Assembly: GCA_021129785.1 (NCBI GenBank)
Contig: JAJOKQ010000050.1
Location: forward strand, 1-12,192
From: Clostridiales bacterium
GTDB lineage: Bacteria; Bacillota; Clostridia; Peptostreptococcales; NVVX01
Length of the DNA: 12,192 bases
Direction: 5' to 3'
Each line of letters starts with the position of its first letter. Position 1 is the first letter of the stretch. This document shows positions 1 to 6,264 of this stretch, piece by piece. Made by a program: the position numbers and the translations under genes. The notes under the pieces are model-generated. The model was not told where the DNA came from. It saw nothing but the letters and a program-made list of their open reading frames with translations, and did no database searches.

Positions 1-52
1 AGGGGGTAGAATCCCCGTTCCCCGATGTTCAGCATAGCTGGACGAGTTCACT
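1..52 (-). repeat. Left copy of a 52-bp inverted repeat bracketing the window
   Basis: This stretch is the reverse complement of 12114-12165, with mismatches only at positions 16 and 29 (50 of 52 identical). At the right end the same sequence runs on into a perfect terminal hairpin, so I read both copies as the 3' end of the same mobile element, in opposite orientation. The flanks differ: an IS110-type transposase fragment here, a prolyl-tRNA synthetase fragment on the right. The copy is cut by the window edge, so its hairpin, if present, lies outside. The repeat itself is seen directly; the element family (IS200/IS605 type) is inference. Confidence 0.85.
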
Positions 53-169
53 TTTAATGGCTGGATTGTTAACTGAACCATCCATATAAACAAGTATTGA
101 AACATCGATTCCTACTATTAACGTTTTTTTTGTTACTTGATTTAATCTGCAGTTTTGGTTATAATTCAT
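29..169 (-). pseudogene. Truncated 5' end of an IS110-type transposase
   Basis: A 46-codon reading frame starts at an ATG (167-169) behind a strong AAAGGAGG site. It begins MNYNQNCRLNQV and continues TLIVGIDVS, which looks like the N-terminus of IS110-family DEDD transposases, where the Asp of the VGIDV motif (here residue 22) is the first catalytic acid. After about residue 24 the similarity stops. The frame then runs through unrelated residues into the 52-bp repeat and ends at a TGA (29-31), at the point where the right copy of the repeat has TGG. A full IS110 transposase is roughly 400 residues, so this is a dead fragment. Family assignment is by eye from a short N-terminus. Confidence 0.6.
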
Positions 170-353
170 TATGAATCCTCCTTTTAAATTAAGATTTTTG
201 TTTTGTTATTATTACAATTATATCTTAATTTTCTTGTGAGGATTTTATATTTTTACTATACTACAGGAAGCTCATTTTTCACTTCAATTGCTAGGTTCTC
301 CTATTTGTACCCTTTTTTCTTTCTTTGAAGCAATTTTTGGAAACAAAATAGTT
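170..353. other. Noncoding stretch upstream of the IS110 fragment
   Basis: No gene is visible in these 184 bases. On the minus strand they form the leader of the IS110-type fragment and hold a TATAAT-like box (about 219-224) and the ribosome binding site just before the ATG. In intact IS110-group elements the noncoding end next to the transposase start encodes a structured bridge RNA. A remnant could lie here, but I cannot show a bridge-RNA fold or guide loops by eye. The stretch ends at the 15-bp inverted repeat that begins at 354. Confidence 0.4.
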
Positions 354-476
354 CAGAGCCATTTAAATGAATCAAGCTCTAGGAGCCAGAAAGGCAATTG
401 AGTGAGCGTACTACAGTACGCAATCGAAGGAGAGTGAGTGAAGCGACAACGAGATTGACGTATTTAAATGGCTCTG
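354..476. repeat. 123-bp element with 15-bp terminal inverted repeats (MITE-like)
   Basis: CAGAGCCATTTAAAT at 354-368 is perfectly repeated in inverted form at 462-476. The interior carries a short palindrome, GCGTACT-AC-AGTACGC at 408-423, and purine-rich GAGTGAGTGAAGCGACAACGAG-like sequence of the kind found in small dispersed clostridial repeats. It starts one base after the rpoN stop codon, so it could also act as a bidirectional terminator or mRNA 3' end for rpoN. No clear target-site duplication is visible. A miniature transposable element is the favoured reading, and copy number elsewhere in the genome would decide. Confidence 0.55.
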
Positions 477-477
477 A

Positions 478-1863
478 TTAGTAGCGCCGTCGCTGGGATG
501 TGCAAACTATATTCAAACTACTTCTATATTTTGCCACTGTTCTCCTTGAAATTAAAATTCCTTTTGTTTCTAAAATTGTTGCTATTTTATTGTCGCTGTA
601 CGGTTTTTTAGGATTCTCTTCTTCAATAATATGCTTAATATGCTTTTTCACAGTTTCTGAAGAAATCTTCTCTCCGCAGGTACCTTCAACACCACTTGAG
701 AAAAAATACTTTAATTCAAATGTACCTAAGGGTGTTTCTACATATTTGCCATTAGTTGCTCTACTAACAGTTGATTCATGAACATCTATACTAGATGCAA
801 TTTCCTTTAAAGTCATCGGTTTTAGGTGTTTTTTACCATACTCGAAAAAATCTTTTTGCCTTTCTAATATTTCTTCAATTACCTTGCGTATTGTTTGCTT
901 TCTCTGTTCTATACTTTTAATTAACCAAGATGCAGAGTTGAGTTTTTCGCTAATGTAATTTGTTGTTTCATTTTTTTTTTCACTGTTGCATAGTAATTTT
1001 CTATATGTATTACTTATTTTTAGGCGTGGCGTGTTGTTATCTGTTAAAATTACAATATATTCTCCATTAACTTTTTTTATTATAGCATCTGGAGTAATAT
1101 AGCGTAATTTAGTGTGTGAAAACGCTCTGCCTGGTTTAGGTTCAAGTGTCCTAATAAAATCGCAAGCAGACTGAACTTCTTCAACTGTAATCATCAATTG
1201 TTTTGATATATACGAAAATTTATGATCTGCAAGCTCATTTATAAATCTATCTATAATTCTATAAGCGTTTGAGTGCTCTAAGTCTTTGTTCGTTAACTGA
1301 ATCATAAGGCATTCTCTCAAATCTCTCGCTCCAATACCTGAAGGCTCGAATGACTGGACTATACTTAAAGTTTTTTCTACAATCTCCAAATCTACTTCGT
1401 TACTCTTAGCTATTTCTTCTAGTGTAAGTAGTAGATATCCGTTCGTATTCAAACTATTTATTATAAAATATGCAATTTCATCCCTTCTATCTGTAATAGT
1501 CGCAAGTCTATATTGTTCCATCAAAAAATCCTGAAGGCTAATAGTACTAGAAACTATATTTTCATAATTGTAATCGTTTTCATTATTTATAGATTGTATC
1601 CTCTGTGAATAAACTGGACTCTTATAGTAATCTTTCCAATACTCCTTCCAATCTACTTGATTTACATCATTCTCTCTGTGTTCGTTTGAATAATCTGGTA
1701 TATCTTCTTCAATTTCTAGAACTGGGTTCTTTAAAAATTCACTCATAACAAGTTGCCTTAAATCGATTGAGTTAAGTTGTAGGATTTTAATAGATTGCTT
1801 TAACTGAGGGGTCATAATTAATTTTTGTGTTTGTATTAACTGTTGAGTTTGTCCCATTTGCAT
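478..1863 (-). CDS. rpoN: RNA polymerase sigma-54 factor RpoN
   Basis: This 461-residue protein is the alternative sigma factor that directs core RNA polymerase to -24/-12 promoters and needs an AAA+ activator to open them. Region I is clear near the start (Gln-rich, with QKLIMTPQLKQSIKILQL). An acidic region II follows at about residues 50-85, then the core-binding domain, a helix-turn-helix around 355-385, and the RpoN box SRRTVAKYR near residues 439-447 (usual form ARRTVAKYR). I chose the ATG at 1861-1863 because AGGTGAT lies just upstream; an in-frame TTG 15 bases earlier has no such site. A perfect TATAAT lies at 1905-1910. The gene lies downstream of the prd operon in the same direction, which supplies the sigma factor needed by PrdR. 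Whether this is the only rpoN copy in the genome cannot be seen. Confidence 0.95.
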   Translation of the reverse strand: MQMGQTQQLIQTQKLIMTPQLKQSIKILQLNSIDLRQLVMSEFLKNPVLEIEEDIPDYSNEHRENDVNQVDWKEYWKDYYKSPVYSQRIQSINNENDYNYENIVSSTISLQDFLMEQYRLATITDRRDEIAYFIINSLNTNGYLLLTLEEIAKSNEVDLEIVEKTLSIVQSFEPSGIGARDLRECLMIQLTNKDLEHSNAYRIIDRFINELADHKFSYISKQLMITVEEVQSACDFIRTLEPKPGRAFSHTKLRYITPDAIIKKVNGEYIVILTDNNTPRLKISNTYRKLLCNSEKKNETTNYISEKLNSASWLIKSIEQRKQTIRKVIEEILERQKDFFEYGKKHLKPMTLKEIASSIDVHESTVSRATNGKYVETPLGTFELKYFFSSGVEGTCGEKISSETVKKHIKHIIEEENPKKPYSDNKIATILETKGILISRRTVAKYRSSLNIVCTSQRRRY

Positions 1864-1904
1864 GATATCACCTATCAATTGAATTTGAAGTGTAAAGCAA
1901 TTAT

Positions 1905-1910
1905 ATTATA
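1905..1910 (-). promoter_or_regulatory. Candidate -10 box for rpoN
   Basis: The minus strand reads TATAAT here, about 42 bases before the rpoN ATG, and a second overlapping TATAAT-like box lies just downstream. No good -35 hexamer sits at 16-18 bases, so this is a weak to moderate promoter call. It suggests rpoN can be transcribed independently of the upstream permease gene. Confidence 0.4.
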
Positions 1911-2040
1911 CCATTTTTTCACCATAAATAGAACAAAAATCTCATAGCGGCACAATTTTTACGTACTTTGCCATTCCTTATCCACATGTAAATAATACTA
2001 CTTCATTTATTCTTATATTCATAAATAATTTAAAGCTCTA

Positions 2041-2098
2041 ATGCGCTATTGCTGCCCGTTTTTCGTGTTAAAAAACACAAAAAATGGCGAATAGGCAT
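2041..2098. terminator. Long imperfect hairpin between the permease gene and rpoN
   Basis: The outer arms ATGC/GCAT and CTATT/AATAG, middle arms GCC/GGC, and an inner stem TTTTT-GTGTT with AACAC-AAAAA around an AAAA loop make one long interrupted hairpin. It lies about 57 bases past the permease stop codon and ahead of the rpoN promoter. A terminator or transcript end separating the prd operon from rpoN is likely. There is no clean T-tract after the outer stem on either strand, so rho-independent termination is not certain. Confidence 0.45.
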
Positions 2099-2155
2099 TT
2101 CGTCAACAAACCAAACGAAACACCTACTCGACTCACTTACTTAATAGTCTAAACT

Positions 2156-3022
2156 CTAAGCTTCTTCCTTCTTTAAAGCCGCCATAAATAATGTTACAGA
2201 TGTATACGTAATTACAAATAATACTACCCATCTAAGAATGTCTAATGGCAGTGACTTAACGATATATGCAGCAATAAATACCGCCACTGTACCTAAAATA
2301 GTAATTGCTATTGCAATTTTTCTATTGTAAGCTTTCTCTTTTACAAATTTAGCTGAGGCTACTGGCATTAAGAATGCGCAAGAACCCATCATAATCGGAA
2401 ATGCCACCGCTGGGCTCATCCCTAACATATAAACTAAAGCCATGCAAGGTGCATATAATCCTATTCCTAATGTCATTAAAGCACCTAATATACCGTTTGC
2501 CACTATTGCAACTATCAACAATCCACCTGTAAGTCCAATAGCATCCCCACCAGAAGGCATCCAACCTTGCATACCTGCAAGCATAAAGAAAGCAGTAACT
2601 AATAAAGCTATCGCCATACCAGCTTGAACCTTTTTCTCTGGTAACTTAGAAACAAAACCCGCGCCAAACCACGCACCCATTGTTGCCGCAGCTAGCATAG
2701 ATACCAAAGTAAGTGTGTCCACTTCGATTGCAGAGATAAAAATAAAAGCCATTACTACTACTGGTATTGTCATTGAAACGTTAAGCGTTCCTGGTAACAC
2801 TCTGTCTTTAACTTGTTTAAATCCTCTTAACAAAGCAGTAGTCGGAGCAAAACTCCCAATACCCAATGTGTCAAAGAAATTTGTAACGAATCCAATAAAA
2901 CCTACCGTAACGTAATTCGTCTCAACTTCCAAGTTGTCCTTGTTTTCTAATAAATCCTTACCTAGCGCATAAGCAAACCACGCTGTAAGTATGCCTAAAG
3001 CACCTAATATTGCAGTAATCAT
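2156..3022 (-). CDS. TauE/SafE (TSUP) family membrane permease
   Basis: This 288-residue, very hydrophobic protein starts at an ATG behind a strong AGGAGG site. It shows the two-repeat layout of the TauE/SafE (DUF81, TSUP) family. Each half has a Gly/Pro-rich signature: near residues 45-67 GFIGFVTNFFDTLGIGSFAPTT-like sequence, and near 172-195 a matching stretch with GILGALMTLGIGLYAP. About eight membrane helices are expected. Known members move sulfite, organosulfonates or other small anions across the cytoplasmic membrane. As the last gene of the prd set it may carry a Stickland substrate or product, but that is inference from position. It lies 137 bases after prdF with its own palindromic control site, so it may be partly independently expressed. 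Confidence 0.85.
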   Translation of the reverse strand: MITAILGALGILTAWFAYALGKDLLENKDNLEVETNYVTVGFIGFVTNFFDTLGIGSFAPTTALLRGFKQVKDRVLPGTLNVSMTIPVVVMAFIFISAIEVDTLTLVSMLAAATMGAWFGAGFVSKLPEKKVQAGMAIALLVTAFFMLAGMQGWMPSGGDAIGLTGGLLIVAIVANGILGALMTLGIGLYAPCMALVYMLGMSPAVAFPIMMGSCAFLMPVASAKFVKEKAYNRKIAIAITILGTVAVFIAAYIVKSLPLDILRWVVLFVITYTSVTLFMAALKKEEA

Positions 3023-3049
3023 GTTATCTCCTCCTGTTTTTATATTTAC

Positions 3050-3067
3050 CCAATTGTATACAATTGG
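3050..3067. promoter_or_regulatory. Perfect 18-bp palindrome upstream of the permease gene
   Basis: CCAATTGTATACAATTGG is a perfect palindrome located 28 bases before the permease ATG, just upstream of its ribosome binding site. On the minus strand a possible -35 (TTAAGG), 17-base spacer and -10 (TATACA) overlaps it, so it could be a repressor operator. The core TTGTATACAA resembles operators of GntR-family regulators. A related palindrome with the same half-site (AATTGTA, one base spacer) lies upstream of prdC at 9931-9945. The binding protein is unknown. Confidence 0.55.
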
Positions 3068-3076
3068 ATAGGTTAA

Positions 3077-3095
3077 ACCTTAACTCGGTTAAGGT
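3077..3095. other. Short hairpin downstream of prdF
   Basis: ACCTTAAC-TCG-GTTAAGGT forms a perfect 8-bp stem in the gap between prdF and the permease gene. There is no T-tract on either strand, so I do not call it a terminator. It may be a processing or attenuation hairpin. Confidence 0.3.
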
Positions 3096-3159
3096 AAAAC
3101 TTCGTCTAAACAAATTCACTTTGTTCGAGCTATGTTCAAACATTTCATCACTCTATCTA

Positions 3160-4167
3160 TCACTTCAATACAAATCCATATTTAACTGGATCTTCTGGAT
3201 CAATTACAAAGTGATTAAAGCCTGTGATATATGTAGCACCTGTTATTTCGGCCAAAACTGTAGTATATCCTCTTAGTTCTCCAGTGCCAACGATTTTAGC
3301 CTTGAAAAGTGTTCCTAAAATACTCTCGTAAACAAAATCTTGCCCTTTTTCTAACTCGCCTTTTGCGTATAATTTGGCAAGTTTTGCACTTGTGCCTGTA
3401 CCGCATGGTGAACGATCAACTTGTCCTTGTCCAAATACCACTACGTTTTTGTAGTCAGCATCTGGATGTGTAGGTGCATCAAATATTTCAATAAGATCCA
3501 CAGTATTAATATGACTTAAAGTCGGATGCTCAACCTTAATTTTTTCATTAATTATATCTCTAAGTTCTATTGCGATATCTTTTAATTTGTTTGCATTTTC
3601 TGGCTCTATTTTTATTCCTAGTTGGTCCGCATGCACAATTGCAAAAAAACTACCTCCAAATGAAATATCAAACTTAACTTCTCCAATGTTTGGCATTTCG
3701 ACAACAAGGTCTTGCTTATATAAAAAGGAAGGCACGTTAACTATTGACACTTCTTGAACTTTCCCGCCAGATACTTTTGCCTTAGCTGTTACAATACCTG
3801 CTGGAGTATCCATTTTTACATGTGTTACTGGTTCTACTTTCTCGACCATCCCTGTTTCTATTGCCACTGTAACTGCACCAATAGCACCGTGCCCACACAT
3901 ATTCAGGTAGCCGCCAGCATCCATGAAAATAATACCAAAATCAACGCCGTCATTTACTGGCTCGGTAATGATCGAGCCAAACATATCATTATGCCCTCTA
4001 GGTTCATGCATAATAGCTGTTCTTAGGTGATCCATTTCTTTTTCAAGATATTCCTTCTTCTCAAGCATCGTTTTTTTCGGAATCTTTGGGATTCCACCTG
4101 TTACAATTCTAGTAGGTTCTCCCATTGTATGAGAGTCAACTGCCTTAATGTTATTAATCTCTGTCAT
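3160..4167 (-). CDS. prdF: Proline racemase PrdF
   Basis: This 335-residue enzyme interconverts L- and D-proline in the cytoplasm and supplies the D-proline used by proline reductase. Both catalytic cysteines of the proline racemase family are present: Cys91 in NMCGHGAIGAVT and Cys255 in DRSPCGTGTS. The N-terminal DSHTMGEPTRIV motif is also typical. Length matches the family. The start is an ATG with GAGGAG upstream, and this binding site overlaps the last codons of prdE, so the two are translationally close (5 bases apart). 4-Hydroxyproline epimerases share the fold, but the prd context and the MCGHG/DRSPCGTGTS pair favour proline racemase. Confidence 0.95.
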   Translation of the reverse strand: MTEINNIKAVDSHTMGEPTRIVTGGIPKIPKKTMLEKKEYLEKEMDHLRTAIMHEPRGHNDMFGSIITEPVNDGVDFGIIFMDAGGYLNMCGHGAIGAVTVAIETGMVEKVEPVTHVKMDTPAGIVTAKAKVSGGKVQEVSIVNVPSFLYKQDLVVEMPNIGEVKFDISFGGSFFAIVHADQLGIKIEPENANKLKDIAIELRDIINEKIKVEHPTLSHINTVDLIEIFDAPTHPDADYKNVVVFGQGQVDRSPCGTGTSAKLAKLYAKGELEKGQDFVYESILGTLFKAKIVGTGELRGYTTVLAEITGATYITGFNHFVIDPEDPVKYGFVLK

Positions 4168-4172
4168 AAAGT

Positions 4173-4646
4173 CTACTCCTCTCTACTTTTTCTCATCTTA
4201 AGTTTAAGAAATGCTAACGCCTTTCGTGCATCGATTCTATCTACATTGTTTTCTCCAACAACCTCAGTCTCAATGCCTTGTTCCGATTTATTAGAGTCTA
4301 CAATGGTATCCATATATTTATTTGTAACCACAAAACTCGCTTGTGTACCAACAAAGCTAATACCAACAACTGAAATGCCTCTCTTGCCAATTTGCTCAAT
4401 GGTATTTGCATAATCAATATGTGAATTACCCCATCCATCAACTGATAAGATAACCCCCTCTGCTCGCATAGACTCAACCCACATTGCAGCACGTTCACCT
4501 ACAAAATACTTATCTCGATTGTCTTGTGGCGTTCCCACAACTATCACACCTAGCAAATCGACATCAATATCTTTTGAAACTACATCAAGTAAAGGATCTC
4601 TAAAATGATGCAAAGATGTTTCTTTTGTCGATGGTCCTATTCCCAT
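4173..4646 (-). CDS. prdE: PrdE, paralogue of the PrdA C-terminal (pyruvoyl) half
   Basis: This 157-residue protein aligns end to end with PrdA from about residue 422 to 570. Shared blocks include IGP-(A/S)-x-KE, REP/RDP, GVI-x-x-G-(S/T)-PQ, and GxGNxHIDxA followed by EQ-x-G-x-RGI-x-VVG. PrdA has its pyruvoyl-forming Cys422 directly before IGPASKE. Here the protein begins MGIGPSTKE, so the Cys is replaced by Met-Gly and no pyruvoyl group can form. The start ATG follows GGTGGTGAAAGT. The gene is in the same reading frame as prdD, separated from it by one TAA codon. A structural or assembly role with PrdD is likely but unproven. Confidence 0.88.
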   Translation of the reverse strand: MGIGPSTKETSLHHFRDPLLDVVSKDIDVDLLGVIVVGTPQDNRDKYFVGERAAMWVESMRAEGVILSVDGWGNSHIDYANTIEQIGKRGISVVGISFVGTQASFVVTNKYMDTIVDSNKSEQGIETEVVGENNVDRIDARKALAFLKLKMRKSREE

Positions 4647-4658
4647 ACTTTCACCACC

Positions 4659-5417
4659 TTACGTCATTGATCTTAAGGCACCATCTCTGTATTCATTTGG
4701 AGAAAGTATCACTGGCATATTCCCCATATCAATAATCGATCTTCCTCCTGAAAACCCGCTGGGTTCATCTGAGAATAGTTGATTATCATACATCGCACCT
4801 TGACCTGCAATTTGTTTTATTATAACTACTTTAGGTTTTCCCACTCGTATTATATCGAAATATTCATGCGACTCAGTTGCCTCACGTCCATCCATTTCTT
4901 TTAATACCTCTCTAATTCGTTGTAAAATTTCATTGCATGCTTTAAAAGCTGCAGTTGTTATTTTTCTATCGAATATCTGATTGCCGAGCAATTTTACATC
5001 TATATGCAAAATTATGTCTCTATCTGATGGTGTTCCTGCTCTATTTAGAAATAGTTTTTCTTTCAAGTTTCCTTCTGAAGAGCCAAACTCAATCATCTGC
5101 TTTCCATTTTCATCAGCACCTGTTAACATTACATACACTCCCGTAATAGTGTGCGTAATTCCTTCACCTAGTTGTCCTAAAACTTTTGTAGATATAGGTA
5201 TTATATCCATTATAGTATTTATTTCTCTGTTGTAATCTCCTGGTTCAATGACTTCCACTTTAATTTCTTGAACAAGTTGATTTTGATCAAGAATTGGCTG
5301 TAAAAAGTCTTTAGAAATGGTTAGAACTCCATTTTCTATTCTATTTACAGTGCCGAATCTAACTTCTCTTACATGAAAAGCACGAATGACCAAGCGCCTT
5401 AATATTTTTTCATCCAT
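4659..5417 (-). CDS. prdD: PrdD, paralogue of the PrdA pre-cleavage region
   Basis: This 252-residue protein aligns with PrdA from about residue 175 to 421. Shared blocks include EFGSSEG, GQGAM-x-DN and MGNMPVILSPNEY (PrdA DLGNIPVMLAPTEV). It ends ...DGALRSMT followed by the stop, exactly at the Thr after which PrdA is cut (DGAIHALT then Cys). The first 170 or so residues of PrdA have no counterpart here. The start chosen is the ATG at 5415-5417, 5 bases after AAGGTGG; an in-frame GTG three codons earlier lies inside that binding site. It is not known to be catalytic. Together with PrdE it forms a split, Cys-less copy of PrdA. Confidence 0.88.
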   Translation of the reverse strand: MDEKILRRLVIRAFHVREVRFGTVNRIENGVLTISKDFLQPILDQNQLVQEIKVEVIEPGDYNREINTIMDIIPISTKVLGQLGEGITHTITGVYVMLTGADENGKQMIEFGSSEGNLKEKLFLNRAGTPSDRDIILHIDVKLLGNQIFDRKITTAAFKACNEILQRIREVLKEMDGREATESHEYFDIIRVGKPKVVIIKQIAGQGAMYDNQLFSDEPSGFSGGRSIIDMGNMPVILSPNEYRDGALRSMT

Positions 5418-5432
5418 ATTAACCACCTTGAT

Positions 5433-5450
5433 TTGTGAAATGAATCACAA
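5433..5450. promoter_or_regulatory. Rex- or CRP-like palindrome just upstream of prdD
   Basis: TTGTGAAATGAATCACAA has perfect inverted 6-bp half-sites around a 6-base spacer. Read on the minus strand it differs at one position from the Gram-positive Rex consensus TTGTGAANNNNTTCACAA, and it also contains TGTGA-N6-TCACA, the classical CRP core. Rex is an NADH/NAD+-sensing repressor known to link clostridial Stickland metabolism to redox state. The site ends 15 bases before the prdD ATG, so it would act on an internal promoter or block elongation. No clear internal promoter is visible. Confidence 0.45.
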
Positions 5451-5480
5451 TTTGATATTCGTCATATCCTTGTAAATCAT

Positions 5481-5520
5481 TCTTTTGAATCTCTGCAAAG
5501 TATAGCAGAGATTCAAAAGA
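5481..5520. terminator. Perfect 16-bp hairpin between prdB and prdD
   Basis: The arms 5481-5496 and 5505-5520 are exact reverse complements, with an 8-base loop. The hairpin begins 18 bases after the prdB stop codon. No T-tract follows on the minus strand, so it is more likely a transcript-stabilising, processing or partial-termination hairpin than a full terminator. It would separate the highly needed prdC-prdA-prdB message from prdD-prdE-prdF. Confidence 0.6.
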
Positions 5521-5538
5521 CATATTTATTTGAATCGA

Positions 5539-6264
5539 CTAAATTTTAGCAACGTACTCATGCTTTAATGGTACAATTTTTCCCGCTGAGCTAATTTTTA
5601 TCAACCACTCTAATGCCTCTTTACAAATTGCAGTTTGTTGCTTAATATTGTTTGGCTCACCTACATTTGCTCCCATCGGAACTAGCGGTGCAACAGCTCT
5701 AGGAGAACCACTTTGTCTTACTACTGGCGGTAAAGCTGCTATAATAATTGTAGGAATACCCGATTCCTCAATTGCTCTCTGTACAAGTACAGCAGAGCGG
5801 TGACAAGTACCTCAGCCAGCAGTTAATAGAACTGCATCAATGTCATCTTCTTTAAGCTTTCTTGCGATTTCAGGACCAGTTTCATTAGTGAATTTTTCTT
5901 GATTTCCACCACCACCCATAAATCCAAAATGAGCTGTCGCAACTTCTTTAATAAACCCCGCATCAGCAAGTTCTCTTAATCTTTCAATTGGCAGCATACA
6001 GTTAATATCCTTATTAACATCACCATTGTCATAACCACCATGTGATACCATCATATTTTCTACTAAAGCATCTCCAGGAATTTCTCTGTAAGAGAAGTCA
6101 CCAGCTAAATTAAATTTGTCGTTATTTTTCATATGCACCCCTGCTGCAGTAACTAGTGCGATTTTCATGTCTTTTAGTTCCATTGTTACTGGAGTCCACA
6201 CAGGTGGTGGAGTAATTGGAACAAAAATTTCTGATTGCAGACCTTTTACAACTGTTAAACTCAT
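5539..6264 (-). CDS. prdB: D-proline reductase selenoprotein subunit PrdB
   Basis: This 241-residue protein, with selenocysteine at residue 151, is the selenium-containing subunit of D-proline reductase. With pyruvoyl PrdA it cleaves the D-proline ring reductively to 5-aminovalerate. The frame is interrupted by TGA at 5812-5814, but it continues without change as LTAG-Sec-GTCHRSAVLVQ..., giving the family's Sec-x-x-Cys motif (Cys154) and the expected total length. It then ends at TAG (5539-5541). A strong hairpin of the right type follows the UGA at 5774-5798. The start ATG directly abuts the stop of the upstream 88-aa gene, whose last codons hold the AAGGAGG site. An automatic caller would report a 150-aa protein. 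UGA as Sec is established for this family; incorporation here is inferred. Confidence 0.95.
5774..5798 (-). promoter_or_regulatory. SECIS-type hairpin of prdB
   Basis: In the mRNA, GCUCU(G)CUGUAC pairs with GUACAGAGAGC, giving 11 base pairs with one bulged G and a tight loop. It starts 13 bases after the UGA codon. This distance and form fit bacterial selenocysteine insertion elements, which lie directly downstream of the UGA inside the coding region and bind SelB. Confidence 0.75.
5812..5814 (-). other. UGA selenocysteine codon of prdB
   Basis: In-frame TGA at codon 151 lies in the context TAG-Sec-GTC. Downstream coding similarity continues to the normal PrdB end and a SECIS-type hairpin follows. 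This is recoding and not a frameshift or pseudogene. Confidence 0.93.

Noticed and set aside
1864..1878. Upstream TTG start for rpoN
   Set aside because: The AGGTGAT site fits the ATG at 1861-1863, and region I of sigma-54 normally begins close to that Met.
4027..4413. Plus-strand 128-aa frame opposite prdE and prdF
   Set aside because: It is antisense to two well-supported genes, with no binding site and composition typical of a shadow frame.
5812..6264. prdB as a complete 150-aa protein or a broken gene
   Set aside because: The frame continues past the TGA with the family's Sec-x-x-Cys motif and normal C-terminus, and a SECIS-type hairpin follows.
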